Assembly: GCF_900101615.1 (NCBI RefSeq)
Contig: NZ_FMZX01000018.1
Coordinates: forward strand, 1-64,000
Length of the DNA: 64,000 bases
Origin: Belnapia rosea
Lineage (GTDB): Bacteria; Pseudomonadota; Alphaproteobacteria; Acetobacterales; Acetobacteraceae
Direction: 5' to 3'
The notes under the pieces: model-generated
Database searches by the model: none
The model's input: the letters and a program-made list of their open reading frames with translations, nothing else
What the model was told of the DNA's origin: nothing
Translations under genes and position numbers: made by a program
Shown here: one piece after another, positions 26,244-35,056 of the stretch
Position numbering within the stretch: the stretch's first letter is position 1
Layout: every line of letters starts with the position of its first letter

Positions 26244-27599
26244 ATGCAGCATATCGCCGACGCCGCCGCCGCCCTCGCCAGCGGCCGTATCTCCGCCGAA
26301 GCCCTGGTCGATGCCGCGCTCGACCGCGTCGCCGCGCCCGAGGGCGAGGGCCGCCGCACCTTCACCGCCGTCCATGCAGAGGCCGCGCGGGCCGAGGCGC
26401 GCGCCATGGATGCGCTGCGCCATGCCGGCCGCGCGCCGGGTCCCTGGGCCGGCATCCCCGTTACCGTTAAGGATCTGTTCGACGAGCGCGGGCACCCGAC
26501 CCCGGCCGGCTCCGCCGTGCTGCGGGACGCGCCGGCCGCGGCACAGGATGCGCCCGTGGTGGCGCGGCTGCGGCGCCAGGGCTTCGTCGTCATCGGCCGG
26601 ACGAATATGGTGGAGTTCGCCTTCTCCGGCCTCGGGGTGAACCCGCATTACGGCACCCCCCTCTCGCCCTGGGACCGGGCGACAGGGCGTCTTCCAGGCG
26701 GTTCCTCCTCCGGCGCTGCGGTGGCGGCGGCCGATCATATGGGCTTTGGCGGGCTGGGGACGGATACCGGCGGCTCCTGCCGGGTGCCGGCGGCGCTCTG
26801 CGGCGTGGTTGGCTACAAGCCGACGGCGCGCCGCGTCCCCATCACCGGCGTGCTGCCCCTCGCCCCCTCGCTCGATTCGGTCGGGCCGCTGGCCCGCAGT
26901 GTCGCCTGCTGCCATCTGCTCGATGCCGTCATCAGTGGCGAGGAGGCGCCGCAGCCCCTCCATGCCCGGCCTCTGGCTGGCCTCCGTCTCGGCCTGCCGC
27001 GGCGGACCTTCCTCACGGATGATATCGACATCGCGGTTGGCAATGCCTTCCAGCGCGCCCTCTCCCGCCTGTCCGCTGCCGGCGCGCGGATCGACATGTT
27101 CGATATCCCGGAACTGGACGAGTTGCCGGTGGTGAATGCGACGGGCGGCTTCGCGGCAAGCGAGGCCTGGGCCTGGCACCGGGCCCTCATCGCCGAGAAG
27201 GCCAGCCAGTACGACCCGCGCATCCTCGCCCGCATCCGCCGGGGCGAGCGGATGGGTGCGGCGGACTATATCGACCTGGTTGCCGCCCGCGCCCGCCTCT
27301 CCGCCGCCATTGCCCGCCGCACCGCGGAATTCGATGCGATGGTGACACCGACCTGCCCCATCATCCCCCCGGCGCTCGCCGAGGTGGAGCAGGAGGCGGA
27401 GTACAACCGCATCAACATGTTGCTGCTGCGGAACACGGCCGTGGGCAATTTCCTCGACCGCTGCAGCATCAGCCTGCCGATCCATCGCCCGGGCGAGGCG
27501 CCGGTCGGCCTGATGCTGACCGGCGAAACCATGGCGGATGCCGCCCTGTTCCGCACCGCGGCCGCGGTAGAGGCGGCGCTCAGCGAAACGCCCGCATGA
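26244..27599 (+). CDS. Amidase signature family hydrolase
   Basis: This enzyme of about 451 residues is of the amidase signature family. The Ser-cisSer-Lys triad is visible: Lys in PVTVKDLFDE near residue 76, then GGSSSGAAVA near 152-161 and the nucleophile in GTDTGGSCRVPA near 172-183. ATG 26244 is chosen; GTG 26220 would add eight residues, and neither has a strong ribosome site. The family includes GatA-like, aryl-amide and allophanate/biuret hydrolases; with no gatB/gatC nearby, a catabolic amidase is likelier. Its 3' end overlaps the convergent oxidoreductase by 20 bases. Confidence 0.88.
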   Translation: MQHIADAAAALASGRISAEALVDAALDRVAAPEGEGRRTFTAVHAEAARAEARAMDALRHAGRAPGPWAGIPVTVKDLFDERGHPTPAGSAVLRDAPAAAQDAPVVARLRRQGFVVIGRTNMVEFAFSGLGVNPHYGTPLSPWDRATGRLPGGSSSGAAVAAADHMGFGGLGTDTGGSCRVPAALCGVVGYKPTARRVPITGVLPLAPSLDSVGPLARSVACCHLLDAVISGEEAPQPLHARPLAGLRLGLPRRTFLTDDIDIAVGNAFQRALSRLSAAGARIDMFDIPELDELPVVNATGGFAASEAWAWHRALIAEKASQYDPRILARIRRGERMGAADYIDLVAARARLSAAIARRTAEFDAMVTPTCPIIPPALAEVEQEAEYNRINMLLLRNTAVGNFLDRCSISLPIHRPGEAPVGLMLTGETMADAALFRTAAAVEAALSETPA

Positions 27600-28650
27600 T
27601 CCGCCCCCAATCCTCGATGGCCGCCTCCTGCCCCGGGACGACCTGCACGGTGAACTCCGTATAGCCGGCATCGCGCAGGTCGCCGACACGGCGCCGCAGC
27701 TCCGCCTCGGTCGCGGTGAAGCTGCTGATGCGGATCATCTCGGCGGTGACGAAGGGGCGCTCCTCCGGCTTCACGAACATCAGGTGCCCCCGGTGGTTCT
27801 GCAGCCAGGGGGCATCCTTCGGCTCGAAGCCGCGGGCCAGCGCGACATAGCCCTCCACCGCCGCGCGGCAGCTCTCCGGCACGGGGGTGATGTTGGGCAA
27901 GCCGGAGAGCACCTCATCGGCAGCCCGATGCAGCAGCACCGCAGCGCGGGGCCCGGCCTGGGCGATGGCGCGCTCGCTATCGGCGGGCTCCCCCTCCTCC
28001 AGCACACAGCCGAGGACGAAGGCGGTCGCCTGCAGGGCCTCCCGCGCCTGGCCGGCCGCGGCCCAGGCCTGCTGCATCTCGCCCAGCATGGCGACCGCCG
28101 CCGGGACATCGGAGAAGAAATTGATCCACCCGGCGCCGAGCCGCGCCGTCAGCGCCCGGGCCCTCGGGCCCGCGGCGGCCAGGTGCAGCCGCATCGGCGA
28201 CCTGGTATCGATCAGGCCGAGATCGGGGTTCAGTAGCCGGATCTTCCGGCGCTCACCCTCAAGCTCCGCCTCGACCGTCTCCTCGGCGAGGAGGGCGAGC
28301 ATCACCCGCACATACTCCTCGAACTCCTTCAGCTTCATGGCGCCGAGCCCCATGGCGCGCCGCCCGGTGAAGCCGGTGCCCAGCCCCATATCGACCCGCC
28401 CCGGCGCCAGCTTGTTCAACGAGGCGAAGGCGTTGGCGGTAACCGGGGCGATGCGGTTGGAGGGGATCAGCACCCCGGTGCCGAGGCGGATGCGGCTGGT
28501 CTTCACCGCCGCCGCGCCCATGGCGACGAAGCAGTCGGCGCTCAACATCTGGGTGTCGTAGAACCAGGCGGAGCGGAAGCCGAGCTCCTCCGCCCGCTGC
28601 GCCAGCCGCCAGCTCTCGGCGTCCGTCGCCATGGCGATGCCGAATTCCAT
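27580..28650 (-). CDS. LLM class flavin-dependent oxidoreductase
   Basis: This 356-residue luciferase-like TIM-barrel protein shows AQRAEELGFRSAWFYDTQML near residues 17-36, RIRLGTGVLIPSNRIAPVTANAFASLNKLAPGRVDMGLGTGFTG (about 53-96), and AAAGPRARALTARLGAGWI. It resembles F420- or FMN-dependent members (5,10-methylenetetrahydromethanopterin-reductase-like) rather than the NtaA subgroup at 4177. ATG 28650 follows GGAAGGAA. It is a single gene between an amidase and an AEC transporter; its reaction is unknown. Confidence 0.83.
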   Translation of the reverse strand: MEFGIAMATDAESWRLAQRAEELGFRSAWFYDTQMLSADCFVAMGAAAVKTSRIRLGTGVLIPSNRIAPVTANAFASLNKLAPGRVDMGLGTGFTGRRAMGLGAMKLKEFEEYVRVMLALLAEETVEAELEGERRKIRLLNPDLGLIDTRSPMRLHLAAAGPRARALTARLGAGWINFFSDVPAAVAMLGEMQQAWAAAGQAREALQATAFVLGCVLEEGEPADSERAIAQAGPRAAVLLHRAADEVLSGLPNITPVPESCRAAVEGYVALARGFEPKDAPWLQNHRGHLMFVKPEERPFVTAEMIRISSFTATEAELRRRVGDLRDAGYTEFTVQVVPGQEAAIEDWGRIMRAFR

Positions 28651-28731
28651 GGTCCATTTCCTTCCGCTGTTTCCGACAGCCAAGCGCGGCCGGGCCGGAG
28701 GGGCAAGCTTCCCAGCGGCGGCGCTCCCGCT

Positions 28732-29676
28732 ATGGTGGCGGGCGTGATCGCCTTCCTCGCCATCTGCCTGCCGATCTTCGCCGTCATCGGGGTCGGGTGG
28801 TTTGCGGCCTGGCGCGGGCTGATCCAGCCGGCGATGGTGGATGCGGTCGGCAGCTTCTCCTTCCTCTTTGCCCTGCCGGCGCTGCTGCTGCGGCTGATGG
28901 CGGCCCAGCCGCTTGGCCGCAGCTTCGAGCCGGGCTTCTTCCTCGGCTATCTCGGCGCCTGCCTCGGCATCTTCGCCCTGGTCATGCTGGCGGCGCTGCC
29001 CTTTCGCCGGCGCGGGCCGGCCGCCGCAATCGGCGCCGCCGCCGCGATGGGCAATGTCGGTTATCTCGGTCCGCCGCTGATCCTGCCGCTGCTCGGCGAG
29101 CAGGGGGCCGGCCCGATCGCCATGTCGATCATGTCCGAGGTGGCGGTGGTGCTGGCGCTCGGCTCGGTGCTGATGGCGCCGGGGGCGGGGTTCCGGACCA
29201 TGGGGCGGGTGTTGCGCATCCTCGTCTTCAACCCGGTGCTGCTCTCGATCACGGGCGGGGCGCTGCTGGGGGCGGCTGGCATCCCGCTGCCGGGGCCGGT
29301 CGAGCGCTTCCTGGGTTTCCTCGGCGGCGCCGCGGGACCGACCGCGCTTTTCGCCCTGGGCGGCACGCTGGCGCGGCTCAGGATCGACCGGCGGCTGCTG
29401 GCGGCGGCCAGCGGGGCCGTGGTGGCGAAGCTGCTGCTCTATCCTCTGCTGGTCTGGCTGGTGCTCGGCCAGGTGCTGGGGCTGGCGCCGGTCTGGGTGC
29501 AGGCGGGCGTGCTGCTCGCGGCCATGCCGACCGCGACCAATGCCTTTGTGATGGCCCAGCGCAACCAGGCGGCAACCGAGGAGGTCTCCGCCGTGGTGCT
29601 GTTCTCGACGCTGATCGCCGCTCTCGCCTTCCCGGCAACGGCCTGGCTGATCGCCCCGCCGGTGGCCGTGCCCTGA
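28732..29676 (+). CDS. AEC (auxin efflux carrier) family transporter
   Basis: This 314-residue inner-membrane protein has about ten hydrophobic segments in two repeats. It starts AGVIAFLAICLPIFAVIGVGW and has the family AAAMGNVGYLGPPLILPLLGE segment near 103-123, with the conserved N-x-G-Y-LG/P turn, and MPTATNAFVMAQ near 268. Bacterial members move small carboxylates such as malate or malonate. It is a single gene that abuts the convergent aapJ-like gene tail to tail without a gap. Confidence 0.85.
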   Translation: MVAGVIAFLAICLPIFAVIGVGWFAAWRGLIQPAMVDAVGSFSFLFALPALLLRLMAAQPLGRSFEPGFFLGYLGACLGIFALVMLAALPFRRRGPAAAIGAAAAMGNVGYLGPPLILPLLGEQGAGPIAMSIMSEVAVVLALGSVLMAPGAGFRTMGRVLRILVFNPVLLSITGGALLGAAGIPLPGPVERFLGFLGGAAGPTALFALGGTLARLRIDRRLLAAASGAVVAKLLLYPLLVWLVLGQVLGLAPVWVQAGVLLAAMPTATNAFVMAQRNQAATEEVSAVVLFSTLIAALAFPATAWLIAPPVAVP

Positions 29677-30714
29677 TCAGCGGATCGGTGGCGCGTACAT
29701 CAGCCCGCCCCGCGTCCAGAGGTCGTTCAGCCCGCGGCGCAGCTTGATCGAGCTGCCCATCCCGAGATTGCGCTCGAAAATCTCGCCGTAATTCCCCACG
29801 GCCTTGATGGCCCAATAGGCCCAGCGCCGGTCGAGCCCCATCAGCGGCCCGTGGTCACCCGACAGCCCGAGCAGCCGCCGCACCTCGGGGTTCTGGCTGT
29901 TCATGAAGCTGTCGACATTCGCCTGGGTGATGCCAAGTTCCTCAGCCGTCAGCAGGGCAAAGAAGGTCCAGCGGACGATGTCGAACCACTGGTCGTCGCC
30001 ATGGCGGACGACCGGCGAGTGCGGTTCCTTGCTGATGATCTCAGGAAGGATCACATGCTCCTCCGGATGGGGGAAGGAGGCGCGAAGCCCGGCGAGCTGG
30101 CTGGCATCCGTGCTGTAGGCATCGCACCGCCCGGCGAGGTAGCTGCGCCGCGCCTCGTCGTTCTGCTCGAAGACCACGGGGTTGTAGCGGATGTTGTTGA
30201 CCCGCGCCCAATCCGTCAGGTTCAGCTCGTTGGTGCTGCCGGCGACGACGCAGATGGAGGCGCCGGTCAGCTCCAGCGCCGATTTCAGGCCGAGCGAGGT
30301 GCGCAGCAGGAAGCCCTGGCCGTCATAGAAACTCACCGCCGTGAAGTTCAGCCCATTGGCCGTGTCGCGCCCCTGGGTCCAGGTGACCGTGCGGATCAGC
30401 ACGTCGATCTGGCCGGACTGCAGCGCCGGCAGCCGGGCCGTGGTCGTCAGCGGCACCCAGCGGACCTTCGCCGCGTCGCCGAGCACCGACCCGGCCAGCG
30501 CGCGGCAGAGGTCGTTGTCGATGCCGCGATACTCGCCGCGGCTGTCGGGGAGAGAGAAGCCGGCCGCGCCGGTCGAGGTGCCGCAGACCAGGATGTCCCG
30601 CTGCCGCACTGCAGAAAGGGTCGGGCCGGCGCTCTGCGCCTGGGCATGGGCTGCGGCCGGCGCGAGCAGGCCGAGGCCGGCGGCGAGAGCGGCGGCAAGC
30701 AAGGGCTTGGTCAT
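29677..30714 (-). CDS. Amino acid ABC transporter substrate-binding protein (AapJ/BztA-like), orphan
   Basis: This 345-residue periplasmic protein has signal peptide MTKPLLAAALAAGLGLLAPAAAHA. The mature part contains LVCGTSTGAAGFSLPDSRGEYRGIDNDLCRALA (about 44-76), RLPALQSGQIDVLIRTVTWTQGRD and CDAYSTDASQLAGLR, all hallmarks of the general L-amino-acid receptor AapJ. Its usual partners AapQMP are absent, so it stands as a lone binding protein, divergent from the PLP enzyme gene. It could serve a distant aap transporter. Confidence 0.88.
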   Translation of the reverse strand: MTKPLLAAALAAGLGLLAPAAAHAQAQSAGPTLSAVRQRDILVCGTSTGAAGFSLPDSRGEYRGIDNDLCRALAGSVLGDAAKVRWVPLTTTARLPALQSGQIDVLIRTVTWTQGRDTANGLNFTAVSFYDGQGFLLRTSLGLKSALELTGASICVVAGSTNELNLTDWARVNNIRYNPVVFEQNDEARRSYLAGRCDAYSTDASQLAGLRASFPHPEEHVILPEIISKEPHSPVVRHGDDQWFDIVRWTFFALLTAEELGITQANVDSFMNSQNPEVRRLLGLSGDHGPLMGLDRRWAYWAIKAVGNYGEIFERNLGMGSSIKLRRGLNDLWTRGGLMYAPPIR

Positions 30715-30854
30715 CCATGGTCTCCCGGTGATGGCCGGGCATGATGGGCAAGCGGTGGACGCAAGGCCAGAGCCCGATTGCCAGGGGCGGAACGGCCGAA
30801 CCCGGCCAGGATCGGCGTTCCAGGGGATGCCGGTCCTGGTCTAGGGTGCGCGCC

Positions 30855-32039
30855 ATGGAGCATGTCTTCCTCCATTGTACCGGCTGCGGCGAGGCGCCCT
30901 CCAGCATCATGGGGCTGTGCCAGGCCTGCGGCGGGGCCGTCATGCCGCGCTACCGGCTGCCGCCCGGCCGGCTGAGCCGCGCGACGATAGAGGCCCGTCC
31001 GCCCCTGCTGCTCTCTGCCTGGGCCGAGTTGCTGCCCTTCCATGACCCGGCCAGCCTCGCCTCCGCCGGCTTCGGGGAGATGGCGACGCCCCTTCTGCCT
31101 GCCCCCCGGCTCGGGCGGCGGATCGGCCTGCCGCGCCTCCACCTCAAGCTCGACCTGCTGCTGCCGAGCCTCTCGCACAAGGACCGGCCGCATACCGCCG
31201 TGGTCGCCGCCGCGCTGGAGCAGGGCGGGACGCGCATCGCCCTCGCCTCCTCGGGCAATGGCGGCGCGGCGTTGGCGATGCATGCTCGCCGCGCCGGGAT
31301 CGAGGCGGTTGTCGTGCTCGGCCGCGAGGGCGCGCCCTCGCCGAGCAAGCTGGCGCGCCTGCGGACGCTGGGGGCAAGGCTCGAATGGGTGGAGGGCGGG
31401 CTGGATGCCGCCAATCGCCGCGTCGAGGCCGGCGCCGCGGCCGGTGAATGGCTGCCCGCCACGACCTGGACCAACCCCTTCGTCGTCGAGGGCGAGAAGA
31501 CCATCGGCTTCGAGATCGCCCGGCAGACCGGCTGGCGCGGACCGGATGCGCTGTTCCTGCCGCTTGGGGGCGGGGCGGCGGTGGTCGCCCCCTGGAAAGG
31601 TCTCGGCGAGTTGCAGGCGCTCGGCCTGCTGGAGCGGATGCCCCGCCTCTACGGCGCGCAATTCGCCCATTGCGCCCCGGTCGTGGCCGCCTTCGACCGT
31701 GGCGACGAGGCCATCCACCCCGTCCGACCAGAGCCGAGCCTGACCAGCGTGCTGATGGTGGGCAACCCGCGGATCGGCGGCCCGCTGGCCCTCCGCGCCC
31801 TGCGCGGGACCGGCGGGGCGGCGCGTGCCGTGCCGGATGCGACGGTGCTGCGGGCGATGCGGCTGCTGGCGGCGGAGGAGGGCATCGGTGCCGAGCCCGC
31901 CGGCGCCATCGCCCTCGCGGCAGCCCTGCAGGAGGCGGAAGCCGGCCGCCTGCCGCCCGAGGCCGAGGTGGTGGCGCTGGTCTGCGGCAGCGCGGCGAAT
32001 GACCCGGAGGCGGTGGCCGCCATGGTGGAGGGCGCATGA
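30855..32039 (+). CDS. Threonine synthase-like PLP-dependent lyase with N-terminal zinc ribbon
   Basis: This 394-residue fold-type II PLP enzyme starts with a Cys-x2-Cys pair (HCTGCGEAP) and GLCQACGG, a probable zinc ribbon as found in one threonine synthase subgroup. The PLP lysine lies in LSHKDRPHTAVV near 114 and the phosphate loop in ASSGNGGAALAMHA near 135. LPLGGGAAVVAPWKG is present near 240. Family relatives include threonine synthase, diaminopropionate lyase and cystathionine-type enzymes. It is coupled to the next gene by ATGA. Confidence 0.8.
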   Translation: MEHVFLHCTGCGEAPSSIMGLCQACGGAVMPRYRLPPGRLSRATIEARPPLLLSAWAELLPFHDPASLASAGFGEMATPLLPAPRLGRRIGLPRLHLKLDLLLPSLSHKDRPHTAVVAAALEQGGTRIALASSGNGGAALAMHARRAGIEAVVVLGREGAPSPSKLARLRTLGARLEWVEGGLDAANRRVEAGAAAGEWLPATTWTNPFVVEGEKTIGFEIARQTGWRGPDALFLPLGGGAAVVAPWKGLGELQALGLLERMPRLYGAQFAHCAPVVAAFDRGDEAIHPVRPEPSLTSVLMVGNPRIGGPLALRALRGTGGAARAVPDATVLRAMRLLAAEEGIGAEPAGAIALAAALQEAEAGRLPPEAEVVALVCGSAANDPEAVAAMVEGA

Positions 32040-32497
32040 TCCGGCGCGACCTGCTCCTGTTCGCCGCCGGCCTGCCCTTCCAGGTGACGGAGGGCGAGCA
32101 TCTCCGCATGACCGGCCAGGCCCTCGGCTGGACCATCCTGCGCGACCGCGCTCCCCGCCCGGATGCGCCGGAGACGGGGATGGTGCTGATCCGCGTGCAG
32201 CGGCCGGTGCCGCCGGCCAGCCGGCCGGGGCATCTGGCCGCGATGCTGCAGGCCTTCCGCCCCTTCCATTTCCCGAACCTGCCAGCGGAGGAGATGGTGC
32301 GGCTCGGTGGTCTGCCCGGCACCGCCATCGAGACCCGCGGCATGGGCATCGGCAGCCGCCAGACGGTGATGGTTCGGGCCGTCTGCCTTTACGGGCGGGA
32401 TCGCAGCTTCCTCCTCATCGCCTCGGCGCCTGAGGCGGAATGGCCGGCATTGCGCCCCGACGTGCTGCGGGTGATGGAGGGGTTCCGGCCGGGCTAG
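32036..32497 (+). CDS. Hypothetical protein coupled to the PLP enzyme
   Basis: This 153-residue protein was not recognised. It opens MIRRDLLLFAAGLPFQVTEG, which looks partly like a signal peptide, and later shows alternating beta-like strands (TGMVLIRVQRPV, RQTVMVRAVCLYGRDRSFLLIAS). This recalls small PsbP/DcrB-like domains, though the similarity is too weak to name. It overlaps the upstream PLP gene by four bases and the convergent pdxY by four bases. Confidence 0.65.
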   Translation: MIRRDLLLFAAGLPFQVTEGEHLRMTGQALGWTILRDRAPRPDAPETGMVLIRVQRPVPPASRPGHLAAMLQAFRPFHFPNLPAEEMVRLGGLPGTAIETRGMGIGSRQTVMVRAVCLYGRDRSFLLIASAPEAEWPALRPDVLRVMEGFRPG

Positions 32498-33336
32498 ACC
32501 CCCTCCGGCTCGAACCAAGTGCCTGGGCGGACGAACTCCTCCTGCGCCGCGACCGTCAGGAGTTCGCGCGAGCCCGCAGCCATGGTCCGCCGCAGCAGGC
32601 CATAGATGGAGGAGGCGGCCGCCGCCATCGCCCCCGCCGCCTCGCCGCGCAGCCGGTGGAAGAGGAAGAGTGCGGCGATCGCATCCCCGGCTCCGTTGAA
32701 GGATTGCGCGAGCCGAGGCGTCCGCAGCCGCCAGAAGCGCCCGCCTTCCCCGGCCAGCAGGTCCATGGCATCCGCCGGCGTCTCCTCGGTGCGGAGGCTG
32801 GTCACCATGACGCAGCGCGGGCCGCGGGCCTGCAGCGCGGCGATGGCGGATTTCGCGCCTTCCAGCGTGCGGATCGTGCCGCCGGTCAGCCATTCCAGCT
32901 CGAACTGATTGGGCGTGGCGATATCGGCCAGGGGTATCGCCCGGTCGCGCAGCAGCTCGGCAATCCCTGGCCGGACATAGACGCGGCCATCGTCGCCGAT
33001 CACCGGGTCGCAGCAATACATCGCGGCGGGATTGGCGGCTTTCACCCGCGCCACCGCATCCAGCACCGCCTCGCCCGTCTCCGCGTCGCCGATATAGCCG
33101 GAGAGCACGGCATCGCAGGATGGGAGCACGCCCCGCTCCTCGATCCCCTGCACGCAGTCGCGGATGAGGCTCGCCGGAAAGACCGTACCGCGGAAGGCGC
33201 CATGGCCGGGATGGTTGGAGAACTGCACGGTGTTGACCGCCCAGACCTCCGCCCCGAGCCGCTGCAGGGGAAATACCGCGCTGGCATTGCCGACATGGCC
33301 ATAGGCCACCCAGGACTGGATCGAAAGGATGTTCAC
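32494..33336 (-). CDS. pdxY: Pyridoxal kinase PdxY
   Basis: PdxY phosphorylates pyridoxal in the PLP salvage pathway. The 280-residue ribokinase-fold protein starts [27 protein letters not shown], the PdxY/PdxK signature, followed by [12 protein letters not shown] near 36. [14 protein letters not shown] lies near 110, and the anion-hole [13 protein letters not shown] with catalytic Asp near 220. The start is GTG at 33336; no in-frame ATG lies near. It sits next to a PLP-dependent enzyme, though convergent with it. Confidence 0.92.
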   Translation of the reverse strand: MNILSIQSWVAYGHVGNASAVFPLQRLGAEVWAVNTVQFSNHPGHGAFRGTVFPASLIRDCVQGIEERGVLPSCDAVLSGYIGDAETGEAVLDAVARVKAANPAAMYCCDPVIGDDGRVYVRPGIAELLRDRAIPLADIATPNQFELEWLTGGTIRTLEGAKSAIAALQARGPRCVMVTSLRTEETPADAMDLLAGEGGRFWRLRTPRLAQSFNGAGDAIAALFLFHRLRGEAAGAMAAAASSIYGLLRRTMAAGSRELLTVAAQEEFVRPGTWFEPEGV

Positions 33337-33390
33337 GGCGGCGAGGCTAGGGCATCCTGGCCGCAACGAAAACCGGGGAGGAGACGGCCA

Positions 33391-34965
33391 ATGCGCCGCA
33401 TCATCGCTTTGCTGGCGGCAGCCCTGCTGCTGCCGGCACCGGAGGCCGGCGCGCAGGGGCGGGGCGACCCGAATGTGCTGCGGGTCAAGCTGTTCGGCGA
33501 CCTGCGCTCCATCGACCCCTTCATCAGCCCCGAATACATGGCGCGCAACCATGGCTACATGGTCTACGACACGCTCTTCGCCCTCGACTCCAGGCTGCGG
33601 CCGCAGCCGCAGATGGTGGCGCTCTGGACCAATTCGGCAGACGGCCTGACCTGGGACTTCACCCTCCGCGAGAGGCTGCGCTTCCATGACGGAGCGCCGG
33701 TCACCGCCGAGGATGTGGTCGCCAGCCTGCGCCGCTGGGCCATGCGGGACGGGCTCGGCCAGCAGCTCATGAGCCTGGCGACGGCGATCGAGCCGACCGC
33801 CCCGGATGCCTTCCGCATCACGCTGAGATCCCCCTTCGGACTGATGCTGGAGGCGCTCGCCAAGCCTTCCGGCCAGCCGGCCTTCATCATGCCGGCGCGG
33901 GTCGCCGCGACGCCCGCCGCGACGCCGATCACCGACCCGACCGGCTCCGGCCCCTTCACGCTACGGCGGGAGGATTGGCGGGCGGGCGACCGCGTCACCT
34001 ACCGGCGCAACCCAGCCTATGTTCCGCGCGCCGATGCGCCGGACGGGCTGGCGGGCGGCAAGCGGGCCGGGGTGGAGCGTGTCGAATGGGTCTACCTGCC
34101 GGATGCGCAGACCGCGCTCAATGCGCTGGCCGCCGGCGAGATCGACATCTTCGAGGAATTGCCGCCCGACCTCTTCCCCGTGGTCCGGCGCAACCGGAGC
34201 CTGCGGCTCGGTCCGCAGGATAATGTCGGGGTGCAGCCGATCTTCCGCATGAACCAGGCGGTGCCGCCCTTCGACAACCCGCGCCTGCGCCAGGCCATGC
34301 TGCGGCTGGTCGATCCGGCAAAGATCCTGCCGGCCTATCTGGGTGACCCGGCGCTCTGGCGCGACTGCCGTTCCTTCTATGTCTGCGGCAGCCCCTACCA
34401 TACGCAGGAGGGCTGGGTGACGCCGGATCTCGCCGAGGCACGGCGCCTCGTCGCCGCCAGCGGCTATGACGGCACGCCGGTGGTGGTGCTCGACGCGCAG
34501 GACAGCACCATCAGCCACACCCTCGCCCTGGTCTCGGCCGACCTGCTGAAGCAGGCAGGGCTCACCGTCGACGTGCAGGCGATGGACTGGGCGACGCTGG
34601 TGCAGCGCCGCCTCTCCCGCAATCCGGGATCGCAGGGCTGGAACCTCTTCGTCTCCGCTCCCTCCGGCCTCGATGCGATGGACCCGGCCGGGCACAATGC
34701 CATGCGGTCCGCCTGCGAGCGCACCGCCCTGCCCGGCTGGCCCTGTGACCAGGCCATGGAGCGGCTGCGCGATGCCTTCCTGGCCGCGCCGGAGGCCGGT
34801 ACACGGCGCGAGGCGGCCGCCGCCTACCATGCCCGCGCGCTGGAGAGCGTGCCCTATGTGCCGCTCGGCCAGTTCAGCCTGGTGCGGGGCTATTCGGCAC
34901 GCCTCTCCGGCATCCTCGACGCGCCGGTGCCGGTCTATTGGAACATTGCGAAGCTCAATGAGTGA
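33391..34965 (+). CDS. ABC transporter substrate-binding protein, peptide/nickel family (second copy)
   Basis: This 524-residue DppA/OppA-class binding protein has signal peptide MRRIIALLAAALLLPAPEAGAQ and a GGGGAGGAGA ribosome site. It shares many segments with the protein at 5699: RPQPQMVALWTNS, RLRFHDGAPVTAEDVVASLRRW, TGSGPFTLRRE, the C-terminal VQRR block and VPYVPLGQF. It is therefore a distant paralogue. No permease or ATPase of the Dpp type follows; the next genes are a separate liv operon 91 bases downstream. Confidence 0.87.
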   Translation: MRRIIALLAAALLLPAPEAGAQGRGDPNVLRVKLFGDLRSIDPFISPEYMARNHGYMVYDTLFALDSRLRPQPQMVALWTNSADGLTWDFTLRERLRFHDGAPVTAEDVVASLRRWAMRDGLGQQLMSLATAIEPTAPDAFRITLRSPFGLMLEALAKPSGQPAFIMPARVAATPAATPITDPTGSGPFTLRREDWRAGDRVTYRRNPAYVPRADAPDGLAGGKRAGVERVEWVYLPDAQTALNALAAGEIDIFEELPPDLFPVVRRNRSLRLGPQDNVGVQPIFRMNQAVPPFDNPRLRQAMLRLVDPAKILPAYLGDPALWRDCRSFYVCGSPYHTQEGWVTPDLAEARRLVAASGYDGTPVVVLDAQDSTISHTLALVSADLLKQAGLTVDVQAMDWATLVQRRLSRNPGSQGWNLFVSAPSGLDAMDPAGHNAMRSACERTALPGWPCDQAMERLRDAFLAAPEAGTRREAAAAYHARALESVPYVPLGQFSLVRGYSARLSGILDAPVPVYWNIAKLNE

Positions 34966-35056
34966 GGAGGGCCCTTCCCTCCCCGTTCGCCGCCCGGCAG
35001 GATGCCAGGGAAACCCGGGACACACCGGGGTGCCCCAAGGAGAGGACCGAGCCAGC

